From the NCBI GenBank assembly GCA_021234535.1, contig CM037830.1, forward strand, positions 3,570,170 through 3,634,169: a DNA stretch of 64,000 nt, written 5' to 3'. Below, piece after piece: positions 1 through 13,900 of this stretch. The stretch's first letter is position 1, and each line of letters starts with the position of its first letter. The notes beneath the pieces are model-generated. The model was given only the letters and a program-made list of their open reading frames with translations. It did no database searches and was not told the DNA's origin. Source of the stretch: Stichopus chloronotus. Lineage: Eukaryota; Echinodermata; Holothuroidea; Aspidochirotida; Stichopodidae. The position numbers and the translations under genes were made by a program.

Positions 1-88
1 ATGTCGCCTGTCTCATAACAAGCTCGCCCCCCCCCCCCCCATACCGCTACAAGACTGCCTTTGACTTTTCCACGACGATTTGCGCAAT

Positions 89-270
89 CTAGCAATGCGA
101 CTGTGCCTTTATGGTGTAAAACCAACATTGCATGACTTTGACTGGAGACACTTCTGCGATGTTAATATTCATTGGAAGAGCATCCACTGTTTCCGATAGA
201 TGTATAGATGGTAAGCATATTGAACAACATAGTCTATGGACCCAGCGGTCTTCGAAACAACAAGCAGCAG
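89..270 (-). CDS. candidate 3' terminal exon of the receptor-like gene
   Basis: After the EGF exon (phase 1 end) the only phase-compatible open segment recognised downstream starts after caccaaaag and runs 60 codons to a TAG. It is cysteine-rich near its start (AACCFEDRWVHRLCCSIC) and has no membrane segment. If real, this isoform would be secreted. The acceptor pyrimidine tract is poor. The complementary strand is also open here with a strong gtgagt donor after base 278, so the strand is uncertain. Confidence 0.18.
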
Positions 271-1800
271 CTTTTGGTGTGAGTAACATCTTGATTCATA
301 ACCACATACACTTAGCTACATAAACAACAATGTGATGTATAGCTTGACCGGGCACAATTTATATGCATTCCAGCCTAGCTGTTCGGGTGGTTTTGATGCA
401 CTCACGTTATTCATGACAACCAGGTACTCCAAATTCATAAAAAAAAGCTGATGTAAGCACGGTCAAACTTCTTTTGCTTTACTTAAACTGTTTTGTTATT
501 GACAAAATTGGGTTCTTGATAAGCAAAATAAGTTGCCTAAAACAACATATGTCATCATTTTCTTTATTATTATTATCAGTATGTCAAAGGGTGACTGAGA
601 ACAAGCCAAATAAAAACAGTGATGTTTGTTTTGCTATTGTATGTAGATCATGAAATAGCAAAACGTGGAAAACAAACCGTAATATTAACCTAGCAGCCTA
701 AGCCCTGTCTATTCTATATCAAAAGAGAAACTTGGATAGTATATTGAAAAAGGAGATGGACACCTTGGGTTTTTACAGACTATACATTCTTACACCCTGT
801 GGGACATAACTCAACAAATCTATCTTGAGGGGTGCTTCAGAACTGGTTACATCACCTTACTTTAAAAGTTCAGCATACTTGTGCTTATCATAGTTGTTGG
901 TAGCAATGTGTAAATACTGTATTGGTGATCCAACTGGCCAAATTACTTCAAATGAGAAGAAGGAGGAACTCTTGGAAGTTTTGTGTAATGTTTCCGTCTA
1001 GTTTTGTCTGTTTTTCAACAAAAAGTCTGCTGTATCGAAAGTGCTTGAGTTTTTTTAATGACTTTGAATTGTTTACCAACTGTTCATTTCACAACTACTA
1101 GATGTACTCTATGATGTTGTTTTTTCTTTTGAGATCCTTTGCAATCCCCTTTTTTAACTGACAGCTGAAGGGCAAGGCAGGCTGATGTAAGATGGGTGTG
1201 CAAATTGTAACTTGAAGCCTTTAAGTAAAATGAGTCCAACAATTAAAGATCATTTTCACTGAAAAAAAATCTGCACTATACAGATATATGAGGCAAACCT
1301 ATTTCTGTTTGCTATAAGCTCCAGCTTTTCAAGTTTCTCATTAGCATATAAATTGCAGTCAATTGTATCAATCTGTGATGTCACCAACCTTCTTATTAAT
1401 TTACAACTGAAAATATCCGTTTGACTTCGTAAATTGTATCACATTACAGATAAATATATCAATCTGTGATGTCACCAACTATCTGATTAATTTACAGCTG
1501 GTTGCATTTGTTTGATTACATACATTTTGTCACATTACTGATAATTACATCACAAGATTATCAAGATTCCTTATAACTCGAATGATGCTTCCTCATAAAT
1601 GTTGTCATGGTTACATGAAAGTTTTAAAGTTAAATTTAGAGAAATAAAGACAGAAACACCGCACCGTGAATTTGAAGCACCTGACCACCTGGAGCACGCC
1701 ACAGGTACACCCCTCCAGCTACACAAACCTACGTAATCCCTGACAGCTGAGAAATTAATAAACACCACATGTAAGAAAAAAGCTGATTCATAATAGTTAC
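271..1800. other. intron or intergenic sequence with a 91-bp tandem duplication
   Basis: No exon is recognised here. Bases 1366-1547 contain two diverged copies, about 91 bases apart, of a block containing atcaatctgtgatgtcacca. A poly-C tract lies at 27-40, just left of this stretch. Confidence 0.4.
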
Positions 1801-1923
1801 CTCTTCTGCATGTCTCTCCATTAAAGATGGCTGCCTCATTACAGATGCACTCATATTTGGACAGATTAGAAACACACACGCCATCTGCTGGGTCTCCACA
1901 TCGTCCACTCTTGCAAGGATTTT
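1801..1923 (-). CDS. receptor-like gene, EGF-like domain exon
   Basis: The 123-base exon runs from acceptor tattccatcaag to donor AGAAGAG|gtaact and is symmetric (phase 1-1), the classic form of a shuffled EGF exon. Its six cysteines are spaced C-x4-C-x7-C-x8-C-x-C-x10-C, inside the EGF consensus with the diagnostic x8 and x1 spacings. An aromatic residue sits two before the fourth cysteine (KYEC). The first loop lacks the D/N-x-D/N-E/Q start of calcium-binding EGF domains. EGF modules of this type act in extracellular protein contacts. The exon fits the phase of the 3811-3880 exon exactly. Confidence 0.85.
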
Positions 1924-4900
1924 CTTGATGGAATAAATTATACACAAGACAAATGTCATTACTTCCAAAATTAGCAATGTCTTAACTTTGATGTAAGTCA
2001 GAACATTGCCGAGGGAAAACACCCGAAATGTACCCAAACAACTGAATGCCTGCATTTTGTTGAAGCATAAGAATGCTTTCCATATATTAAACCATAAGTC
2101 AAAAGACTTTGTGATTCCTTGCCAATATCTCCTTTTTTTCCAAACACACACAATCATTTGAAGCTCAAGAACCTTTCCCTCCTTGAGATACTGTGTTTAC
2201 ATGGTTTTAAGACTATGCCATCTATTGACCTCACATGAACTCTGACCTCCATAAAAAATGACAAACATAATCTACTCATCAAGTGTTACCAATGATAAGC
2301 AGTTGAAGTTCTGACAAAATTCCATTGCTGAGATACCTGCCTAATAGGTTTTCATATTTCACACTCTGGTGACCTCAAACGACCTTTGACCTAATGAAAA
2401 ACGAATGGGATCGTCTATCCTAATGGACAACCAACATACCATCTTTGAAGTTCAAGCACCTTTCCCTTCTTGCGATATTGTAATTACAAGCCAGGGCACA
2501 TGCACCCACAAATGCCATCACAATCACATGGATTCCTTTCCTGCCTTCGGCAAGAAATCAAAAATGAAAAAGAAAATACAAGACAAGAAAGTACTTCTAG
2601 AAGTCGAGAAACCTTGTGACATCCACCGCTGATGTAAAACAGAGAATACAACAGCTAGTCTAACTTACCAATTTCCACGATAAAAGCTCTATTAGATCAC
2701 GTAGATACCCCTCTACCTACATAAATATGAGCACATCTGTCCTCACTAGGTTGTTAATGTGGCTTCATACCACTATCTTACAGAGGAAGAAACACATCAA
2801 AAAGAGAACCCCAACCTGAAAATCCATCAGTGTCACCTCACCATTTAATCCCTTTGGGGTTAAATCCATCCATACCTGGTTGAGAACACCTGCATCAGTG
2901 ATGTAACAGACTTTCAAACAGCAATGGGCAATATGTAACCATGGGCAGTGATTCGTTTTTGAGAGGGGAGGAACGGAGGGGATATGATGCAGAATGAAGC
3001 GGCATGATGCCAGACGTAGAATTATGTCCTAGGGAGGAGGGAATCTTGCTCACTTTTGAGAAATATTAATTGTGTCTTTGACGCAAAAAAGTGCTACAGC
3101 ATAGCAGCAACCTCGGCCTATGTATGATCCTGCTAGGCACTCACATTAACAGTTGACTTGTAATACAACCAAAAACAAAGCTGAAAAAGCAGGGTGACAT
3201 GTAGATACAGTCATGATAATATTCTTGGCTAGGAGATTTATGGGGGGATATGTTGCATTACATCCTCTCCTCCCTTAAACAGGGAGGATACATCCTGACC
3301 ATCCTCCCAGGATATCCCTTGTCCATAACTCCTGCAGTCAGTCAACTCCATCAGAAGAAGGTACCAAACTTCACAGGAAAATAGGGCATTTAGAATACAC
3401 CAACATGGCATGCAAAGAAAATAGCTTTAATTATTGGTAAATCATTCAATCGCATCAATAAACATCTACAAAAGCTTCATCTCTGCAGAAAATTATGCAT
3501 GTGATGAGTAATGGAAGATGCATCACTTGAATTTTGAAAAGTTTGGGTGAACAAATTAGTGTTGAACAACAAATAGCTGTATTTCTATCTGCGTGAAGCT
3601 TATTTCTTGAAAAGAGGGCTACTGTCCTTCCTTATTTTGAATAATCTATCATTCTATGTCCAAATAAAAATATGATTGTCTATTGTGAAACAAAGGCCTT
3701 ATTTCCCTTTAAGTCTCATTAGACATGGCAAGCTTCTCCCACATTGAAAGAGGATAAACCTTTTTTAAAAAAGAAACTTACATAATGGTTAGACTTCTGT
3801 GAAAACTTACCGAAGAGAAAGAGTTTTGCATCTTTCAGATACAGCAAATTGAGAGGCTCACCACCGTCATTCAATCTCAGCTGTAAGAGAGTTAGAAGCA
3901 TCCAGTTAAATCAGGGAAACTAAGAAAGATTAAATAATCTGAGATGTAGCGTTTAAGACTACAGAAACAATGGCTAAAAGCATTAACTATTGCTGATATT
4001 AGAAACACCCCCCCACAAAAAAAAAACAATACACAATTAAAAAGCAGGCTTTCACACCAGAGCAATTTGATGAGGGAAAGGTTGCAATCCCTTGCAAGGA
4101 AAAACAAGCTGCTGCTAGGTTGAAGCAACAATTTGCATACAGCTTCTGATGTTCACCCTACTTTAAATATCGAGAAATGATAAAATTTACTGACCGCTGG
4201 AAGGTACGTTCTGTTTGTGGAGAGTCCTTGAAACTTGACACATGCCAATAGATGGATTTCACCTTCAAAGACCTCAGTCACCTTTTCAACACTTGACTGA
4301 AGGCATGGAATGCAAAGAATGCAAAAGATTAAATGTTAAAACAAAAGGAATAGAAATATGAGGAGACATTTTTATAAAAATTGCAGTTAATCTAAACCCA
4401 CTGAAGCTGATACTATGTAACTTATGCATATGTTTGTTTTGCCTCTTTTAATTGTAAAGTGACTACTGTTTCTTTTGAATGGTATTCTTTGCTCTTTCAA
4501 GTGTTACAGCAGCAAACTCGGCAACTTATCACTAAATACTATGACTGCTTGAATAGGTCATCAATATTATAAAGGCCTTGTATTTCAACTGCCCTTTCAT
4601 GTACAATTGGGAACAAAAAAAAGACATGAATGATTCTTATTTTTGTTTCTTCTAATTTTTTTTTTTTGATAGCTCATTCCATTAATCATATCACTCATAC
4701 AACAAATTATATGCCATTACTTTAGAAATCATTATGCAACACAGTATACTAGTCAACTTGTGACGTCAGAAGTAAATGGCGCATTCCAATGATCCACTAA
4801 ATTTGACGATGAGCTATCTGATTTTCTAACTATTTAAGACAATCTGGTGTTATTATGATACTTTGAAACTGCCTTCTTATTTACATTGCATTTGTGTGGC

Positions 4901-7900
4901 TAGCTGGTGAGAGGTAAAATACTAGCAATATGACTGTCTACAATCAACGATAATCTTAGCTCTTGGTTTTTGAAATAGTTCCCAGTAATTATAAAAGGAT
5001 GTTAGTCATGAAAAATAATTTACATACATTTCTAGTTTCCCACAAATTAGTTCTCTTTATGTCCCCAAGTTTAATTTAAACTGACTAGAATTAAACATGT
5101 TACAGGGAACTTTTATACTTCATATAAGAAACTTTCCCTGTACTAAGTAAATACATCAGCATTTTTGTTTTTACTTCAGTGTGAGACATAAAATAAACCA
5201 GAATGCACAAATGAATTGTGGTTTCGATGATCTCATGATGATTTTAATGAATCTGACATATGATGACTGATATTTATCATGTCACAACATCCACAACTTC
5301 ACATTACAATTACAGCTATTAAACACCTGCACATATGAGATCATAGCTTCAAACTTTCCCTCCTAGAGATATCATGTTCATTAGGTTGTCAAAAATATGA
5401 TCTAATTTGACCCCAAATGACCTTTGACCGCTTCCAAAAACAATAGCATTTTTCGAATCAATGATATGCACCTACACATTACATATGAATATCCTCCTGT
5501 CCCTCCTTGATATATCCTATTTTCAAGATTTTCACAGTTTGACCAGTTGACCTGACAGGACCTGTGAACTCCATAAAAATCGATAGGATTTTTCTGTTAA
5601 ATGTGGTTCACCTAAATACCAGATATAAGATCTCATTAGGTGTTAAGCCCGATGCGGAATTCTCTAGCAAATACCACCGACCGACGATCTTTTGATGTAA
5701 ACAATACTGAGCCTGCTAGATAAGGGTGCTTTGATTCCACCTACCTGGTCACTCCGGCTCATCTCCATTTACAAAACTTGTGGTTAAACCCACTTGCTCT
5801 TACTAGAGGTTGTTCTCACCAAGACAATGGACTGTTCTATAACAAACTAAGGCAGCAAAGCTACTTATGCATTACCAAGTGAACTGTGGGCTAATTAATT
5901 GGGATCATCTAACTGATAGCGCATGCTCGAATAGACGGTTTAGTGAAGACAAGCAGACGGTGCAAACTCAGTGCCCTTCGGAGAGAACACGTCATGTGTC
6001 CAAGCTTCCCTTCTTGAGATAATGTGTTCACAAGGTTTTCAAAATCTGACCCCTGTTGACCCCAAATGACCTTTGACCTCCACCAAAAACAATAGGGTTT
6101 TTTTACTCTTTTACTCAATGTGGTACATCTACATACTACACATGAGAACTGTCCAAGCTTCCCTTCTTAAGATACAGTGTTTACAAGGTTTTCCAAACTT
6201 GACCCCTGTTGACCCAAATGATCTTTGACCACCAAAACAATAGGGTCTTTCTACTAAATAGTGTACACCTATGTAAAATATATGAAATTTGTCCAGCATC
6301 CCTCCTTGACTTATGTTTTTGCAAAGCTTTCAGTTTCTCACATACTATATATGAGATCTGTTCAAGCTTCTATGCTTGAGATATCATGTTGACAAGGCTT
6401 TCAGCTTGACTCCAGTTGACACCAAATGACCTTTGACCTGCACCAGAAACAACAGGGTTTTTCTACTCAATTGAACACTATACTAAATATCAGATCTGTG
6501 GAAGCTTCCCTTCTTGAGATATTGTGTTTGAAAGGTTTTCACAGTTTGACCCCACTGATCCCAAATGACCTTTGACCTGCACCGGAAAAACAATCTCTTT
6601 CTTCTACTCAATGTGATACATCTACACACTACATATGAGATCTGTAGAAGCTTCCCTACATGAGATATCATATTTAAAAGTTCTAACAATTTGACCCCTA
6701 TTGACCCGAAATGACCTTTGACCTCCACTAAAATATAGGGTTCTTCTACTCAATGTGGTACACCCACATACTAAATATCAGATCCGTATCATATACAATA
6801 GTGTATCTTTCCTTCTTGAGATATCGTAATTTACAAGGTAGGGCATCACAAACATACACACACATGCACACACACACGCATGCATGGTCACAAAGGTTAC
6901 AATTATCATCGAAACCAAAATGAGCTTTCCCAGAGCATGTATCTTCCTACCAGCTCAGAGCCGACATCAACCAAATTCCATCGGGTGACTCAATATATTC
7001 CTTGTAATTGCGGAACTAAACACGTGAAAAATGTTTGTACACTCCTGCGTGTTTCTTTTGAAAGAGTTCTTTTCATATCACCCTATCATTCTCTAAGGGG
7101 GGTTCCATGCCCCATGATTGTGATGAGTGGTACAGGTCAATCATTTGGCCTGGACCATTTAATGTCTCCCTCTGTCTTCGTAGCCCTTTTAGTAATCCCA
7201 TCTGATGCAAAAAAGGTTCTAAGCATATATTCTTTATACCTGATGTAAACATAGGTCATATACCTCCTCTTGTGAGGCAAAAACATCCATCAAACTACTA
7301 GTGACATCAAGTGCACTCTCTGCTGAGAGAAAAGTTGAATTCAAATAATAGAAACAAATACAAGACAGACAGACTAGGCAAACAATGAGTTTCCAAAAAC
7401 AATGTAAAACATTAAGCAGACAATATATTTTGAATAACCTTATTGCTCATGTCAGGCCAATACCATTGTTTATCATTGATGAAAGCCTACATCACTTGCA
7501 TCTCTGATCTACCAGCAAAAGTCATGGGACCACCCAGAACAAACAGTTGACCAAATGGTATTTTAATTACTGAGGAGATTGATCCCAATATTTCTTTGAG
7601 GGGAAGGGGTACTGCTTTTTAGAATTCCATGAAGTTTAAAGCAAACCACTGCTTAATTCCTCACTGCCTGCAACTTTGTGACCTGAATTACCATGGATAC
7701 AAATCAAGATCTTATCATGTGTATTCCATGAGCGTCATCCAAGGATTCATTGAATACAACTTAGCAGCAGTCAATATAGTCACTGTTATTGCTGCAAATA
7801 GAGCTCATTGTATCTCCATGTCAACTCTAATATCATTTAAGTCTGGCCTATGGGAATTAGAGGGATTATGTAGGATACTGTAGGCATACTATTCGACAGC

Positions 7901-10900
7901 GATACATATCAATCAGAGCATTGGCTTGTCTATGTGTGTAAGATGCACAACACGCTTTTTCGCTGTGCAGTGTAATTTCCATTTGCAAATGTTCTTCCTC
8001 TGTTCTATAGCACTTGTTTTGCAATGTTCTGGGTTTCTTCATCACTAACACTGGCCTCTGCTTGTTTTTTTTTTCCTCCTGGCTTTTCCATTCATTTGAA
8101 TGATGTAAACTTCTGTTGGATTCAGCTCTGCTCTCTTTTATTTGCATGGATAAAATGATATCGATTCTGTCGGGTCGTTCTTGTTTGTTTTGTTTTTCTC
8201 TCTTAATTGCCATTTTAATTTCCCTGTCTAGAATTCATTTGTGTGCTTTGACTAATTACACCTAAATTTGTTTGCAAGTATTGCAGCACATGGCACGACT
8301 CTGATGATTAACTACATCACGTACACCTTTTTGGTAATCATGATCTGTGCCAGCTGTGCCATAACTCAGCTCCAGCTTTGGCAGCTGTTTCCAAATGATA
8401 ATAAATGAGATTTACCACAACAAGGAGATGCATCAGGACAAGTAAAGATTTCCTTATTTCTTGCTAGAGAAAATAGCCATGCTAAATGGTACCGTGTTAT
8501 TAGATAGCACCATTTTGTATCCAAAACCAATACACACTCCTCGGCAACGGTGATTGTAAGAGAAAGTTGTCATGTGACTTTAAATAAGGGCAAATGGATG
8601 ATGTGTTACTATTTCATATCTCCACTAGATTTTAGTAATTACACTAACAAATGCAAAATTAAGATTGCTAGGCACAACTCCTTTCATATTACTGTTCTGC
8701 TCTTTCTTTAATGCTTCTGTTTTCACATCTAGAAAACAACCAAAAACATGGCAAACACCGTAACATAACAGACTCCTTTAAGCATTTACTCACTGTCCTG
8801 AGTCATGACATCATCTTCATACGTGAGTATAATGTTGCTCGTGTCCTGTGCTACGTCACATTTGTCATGTATGAGAAAGGCCTTAATTTTTATTGTACTC
8901 CGCTGTTTAATTTTGTGTTTATATCAGGTGCCTGAGTACCTGACCAATAATGTGAGGATCTGGTTCTGAATTGTTACCCGGATTCAAAGTTTCACTAACG
9001 TGCAGAGGGCGGGCATTCGGCATATATCTCACTAAGAGCAACTTCACCATCATGCCTGAATGTAAGACTGATGGACTAATATCCAGAAGCAAAGACTTCA
9101 CAGGGATATCAAAGTCTAATGACAGTTATGTGTTTGGGTACCCTGGTACCCAACTGAGTGAGCACTGCATATAGGCACATCTAAAATTTGGACTTAGTAC
9201 AAACACTAGTCTACATGAAGCACCTACTTATTGAGCAATGCATAATTCTGGAAAAGGATGATAAATTTATGTAGGTACAAACCCTCGTCAAGTTTTTGTC
9301 TTTGACACGTTGGTAATCAGCTTCCACATCATACACAAAGATATCAAATGTAGCAGCATCCTCAGGGGGGAGAGTAAAACATGTCATCATGCTTGTGTAG
9401 TCAGGCTGTTGTTGGGACATGGAATACCTTGGCCTCCAAACACCTATTTGCAAGAAAAAAAATCAGATTAAAGAAAGGTTTACGGAAAAGATAACTAGAG
9501 GTCAGGAATAGAGAACAGCAGTTACAATCAGTTCCTCCTCCCCAAAACATCTCCCCAAAACATCTCTCCATGCCATCTCCCCCACCCCATCTCTCCCACC
9601 CCATCTCCCCCATACTATGAATAGAAATAAAGACAAGGGACAGCACATAAAAATCACGAAACAAAAACAAGATTGCACAAACTTAAGTGCACGAAGATAC
9701 GAAGGTGCCGTGTCCTTTCTTGTATTCCCATTGCAGTATAAACCCAATGTTAAGATACATTGATCTGAACCACCAACATCTAAATCCACCAAGATAAGGT
9801 CCACAGGATGACAACCAATAAAATTTAATCTACCCTGAATATGGTCATCCACTATCTCCACAAAGATCTAATCCGCCGAGGGATACGATCGTAACGGGGC
9901 TGATCTCCAAGCAAAGATATGATCCATTCGGAAAAGAGCCATCGGGATTTGATCCACTGAGATGAGATGAACAAGGGATCTGATCTACCCCCTCTCGGAG
10001 GATATTTCGGTCTCAAGTTGTAATTAGTTTCTGACTTTGTTGGCTTGCCTATAGACCTATTCAATTACCGTACACTTTGTCGTTGACAGCTGGTATATAT
10101 GTACATGCATTGAGAGAGCAATAACGCAGTATGAAATGCAAATATTCAGACTGTGATTATAGCAACCACCTTCATCACACATGAGTTTGAAACATTCATG
10201 TAACATAAATGTGGAAAAACATAACCAACATAGAAAGAAATTTTTACAAGAATGTCATTAAATGTATTTCTGACAGTTTTTCAAGATGTGACTGGCATTC
10301 ATCATTACCCATATCATCAGCATCAATAAGCATACATGCACATACATACATTTGAAATTCAATCATATGCATAGATTGAAAATGAATATTGCTAGTGCTT
10401 GGAGAAGAGAAAACAAAAGCCAGTGCTAAAAGAGTAAGGCTACTTCCAAGAGTTGATCTAAAACTATATAATAGCTAAGATTTAAAAAAAAAATGTACCA
10501 CATTTTGGATTATATTCTCAAACACAATGGTAAGAAATTCTTTGAATACTGTATGACCTTTGGCGAGTACTTTTTAAAGGGAAGGAGATTTTATGCATAC
10601 TTCAATGCATATTTTAACCTTACACCACTCATTAGAGGTGTACTTGTCCAATAAAGATCAATTGTTATGTAAATGAAGAGAACAATAAAGCAGTGAAGTA
10701 TTAAGCACTGAGGTCTACCAGCATGTATGCAATATGCAACAGCATAAACAAAGCTAAACATTTCAGGGATTAATATGACAAAAGACAAAATACATAATCC
10801 TGAGTATCAGTAGTGCACCTAAAATATGACAAATGCAGGCCATTTTATAAAAGTAAATTTGTGGAAATTGTATGATGTGTTGTGTTCCATGCATGGAACT

Positions 10901-13900
10901 GTTTGAACAAAAGAATTACTTAATCATGATTAATAAATCATGTAAGAGAAGTCAAGCAGTGATGAATATATTTTCATGAATTGAAGCAACCTTGGGTGTG
11001 TCCCATAAATAATCTACAAGTACAATTGAAAAACATGTCTTCAAAATACCTCATATTTAATAGCCTTAATGAGTCTTGGTTTCTCCTTGTTTCAGATATT
11101 TGGAAGAAATAAACCCTTTCAATCCACAATTGTTCTTTTTTTTCAATATTTTCCCTATTAATATATAGACAAAATGCCAACCTTGAAACAAAACAAAGCA
11201 AATTATTTATGTGGTGTTATTTTCATGAAACAAGCACATCATACTGTTATTGCAAAAATACAAGCTGAATTTTAAAGATAAACTTTATTTTTTTTCATAA
11301 ATGTAGTTGAATGTTTTATTCAATGTATCACAGATGATGAAAAATATGTTCCCTGATTGGTTGACCGACAGCAAATTAAACTGGACAGAGCAATCCTCTC
11401 CCCGAGCTACATTTTGGATAGGGGTCAGCAAAAATTCTCAATTGGTTTTGCTTTTTGATTGACAGCATTCAAGGGGGAGGGCAGGCAGAGTTTTGATTAC
11501 ACATGTGGAGGAGCTGAAAACACTGAGGCTGTGGGAGGGGTGAAGAAAGTACTTAGGAGAATTGAAACTGTCGGTGGTGATGCCTTCAGAGGATAGGTAG
11601 ACGTGAGAACCATTGTGTAGCCTTCTGCCCCATAGGTTGAAAAAAACTTCATTACCTGCACATTAAGAAGAAATTCAATGAACATGTATCTGGATGTTCG
11701 ACCAAAAACATTGTCAATCACAGAAAAGAGACTACATTTAAACTTTTTGACTTGATTTCAAGGGAAGCACCAATATGCCATGTGAGTGGTCCAATTAGGG
11801 TGAGTGAGCAAGAATCACTTGATGTATGTGACAATTAATTCACAAACGTTTTAGTCATTAAGTAATCAGTGAGTTTTAAGTTGAAGGTATACTCTGTAAA
11901 TCAGCCAAACAACTGAGAAAGTAGCAGCATATCCTGTCATTTCTTGGCTGTTAAGATTGAAATGATCGCAGTCTGAAAACTTGGAAATCTGTGATCATCA
12001 GTTTATGGTGAAATACGATTTTAAAGTTTCCAGAAACATGCAGACACCTGTTTGAAAATATAGCTCATTTAAAATCTTATGTCTAGGACCTTTCCAACAG
12101 CTTCAACTGTGTCTGATTTGAGTCAAAGGCTAGCACAAATGCCACATGTCTGGTCCAACATATTGGCAATTCAGACACAAAACACTTACTGAAGTAACCA
12201 CAATGACCAACAATTTGATCATAATATTACTAAGGAATGCACCGTTTGTTTGCTCAACATGTCCACTACAAATAAAGCTCCAACACAGTAATAAACTGGA
12301 GGAGAACAGTGAGGGGCTGTGAATACCGCACTGACACCAGCTGCTCAGCAATTGCAAGCCACAATAATAAAGCATAGGTCAAATTAAACATTAACAAGAA
12401 CAACCGGTTGCCCCCTACTTGACATAAGGAAAGTATAAACCATATAATGGTATTTTTGAATCACCTGATTGGCACTCTGCAGTCCCAACTACGGTGTCAA
12501 GTAGTTTCCAAACAATGTCACTGCACTTTATTATCTATATATGTAGGCCTACATTATATCCTTAAGATATTATTGAACAGCGAGCTGCATATGGCGATCA
12601 CTAACTCTATAGCTACTGCAAGATACCATTTATATATATGGTTGCACCTTGAAACATACCGTCCACCTGTTACACTGTTGCTAGATGAAAGTATGCATGA
12701 CGCAGGCAGTTGCTGTACGTCAGACCCACGTTACTTAACATTAACATTAACTCAGCAGTCCCTACTTGCGTTGGAAAATCATGCCCTCTGTAATCAGTTT
12801 ATGCATGATAGCTCTATAAGTTGTAACAATATCTCAGCAGCTGTATTAAAATCAATAACATCATTGGGGTGAGCAGCTGGTCATGATGTCTGGAGATGTA
12901 ATACGAACCAGCGATATCTCATATCGTCTAGTACGTGAGGTAATTACCCGTATACTACAAGAATCTGTGCAGTTAAATGCATAATTGCACTAGCAGCATC
13001 TGTCTGCCATAAATTCAGTGGTGCCTGCATTAATCCTACAAGAACAGGCAATCAGTTACATTTCTGAATCTATTTGAATAGTATCAAGTAAACCCTTCCT
13101 AAATACAGTACTCAGTAATAACCAGCGTTGTGCACATTGACACCAAAGGTTCCGAGGTGTCCTTGAGGTGTCGGAACTTTTGATGTGTCGGTGTCGACAC
13201 CGGCAATTTTTTCTTTATTTTTTTTCCGATTTTCTTATGTTCTATGAATTGTGTTTGTTTTTGTAAGGCACTCTGGTACTACATACAGACTGCATGCATT
13301 CACTACCAAAAGTTATAATGCCACTGATGCATTCCATACATGAATATCATAATTCATAATGTCATGAGTTCTATACCAGCATGTTTCATATTCAATTTGA
13401 GAATGGCCACACAAGGGTGTATTAGTTGTTGATCAGTATTGCCAATTGGCCCAATTAATCTCAGGCTAGAAGAGGAAAGTCTGGCTTTGTATTGACAGTC
13501 AATTTATGTGATACCAAAGTACAAATTCATAACAAGAAGGCAATCCTCAGAGTTGCTCATCTCATCGCCCTCAAGTGTTGATTTCAATAAAGACCTGAGA
13601 TATGCACATCATTTGAAGTTAACCTCAATAAGTATAATGGGGTGACTGCCCAACTCATACATAAAAAATCTATATTTCATTTTAGAATGAAGTTGGACAG
13701 CCCATTAGCCAACTCAGTCTGTCCCTCACCTTCTTAAATTAAAAAAAAGGTTGATATTACTGAAGGGGACTTGGTATAGTTTAGTCCAACCTAATGTAAT
13801 TGGTTGCTAACAATGTTCTGCCTGAAACAAGATGGATACTGCTCAATCTTAGATCACATGCCAGTGAAATGGAAAGAAGTGCTGACTCCAAAACCAGAAA

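Noticed and set aside
7866..8213. 115-codon minus-strand open frame
   Set aside because: Low-complexity charged composition and no splice or domain support.
12447..12872. 141-codon plus-strand open frame
   Set aside because: No recognised motif, no signal peptide and no splice or promoter context. The length is within what can occur by chance in 64 kb of six frames.
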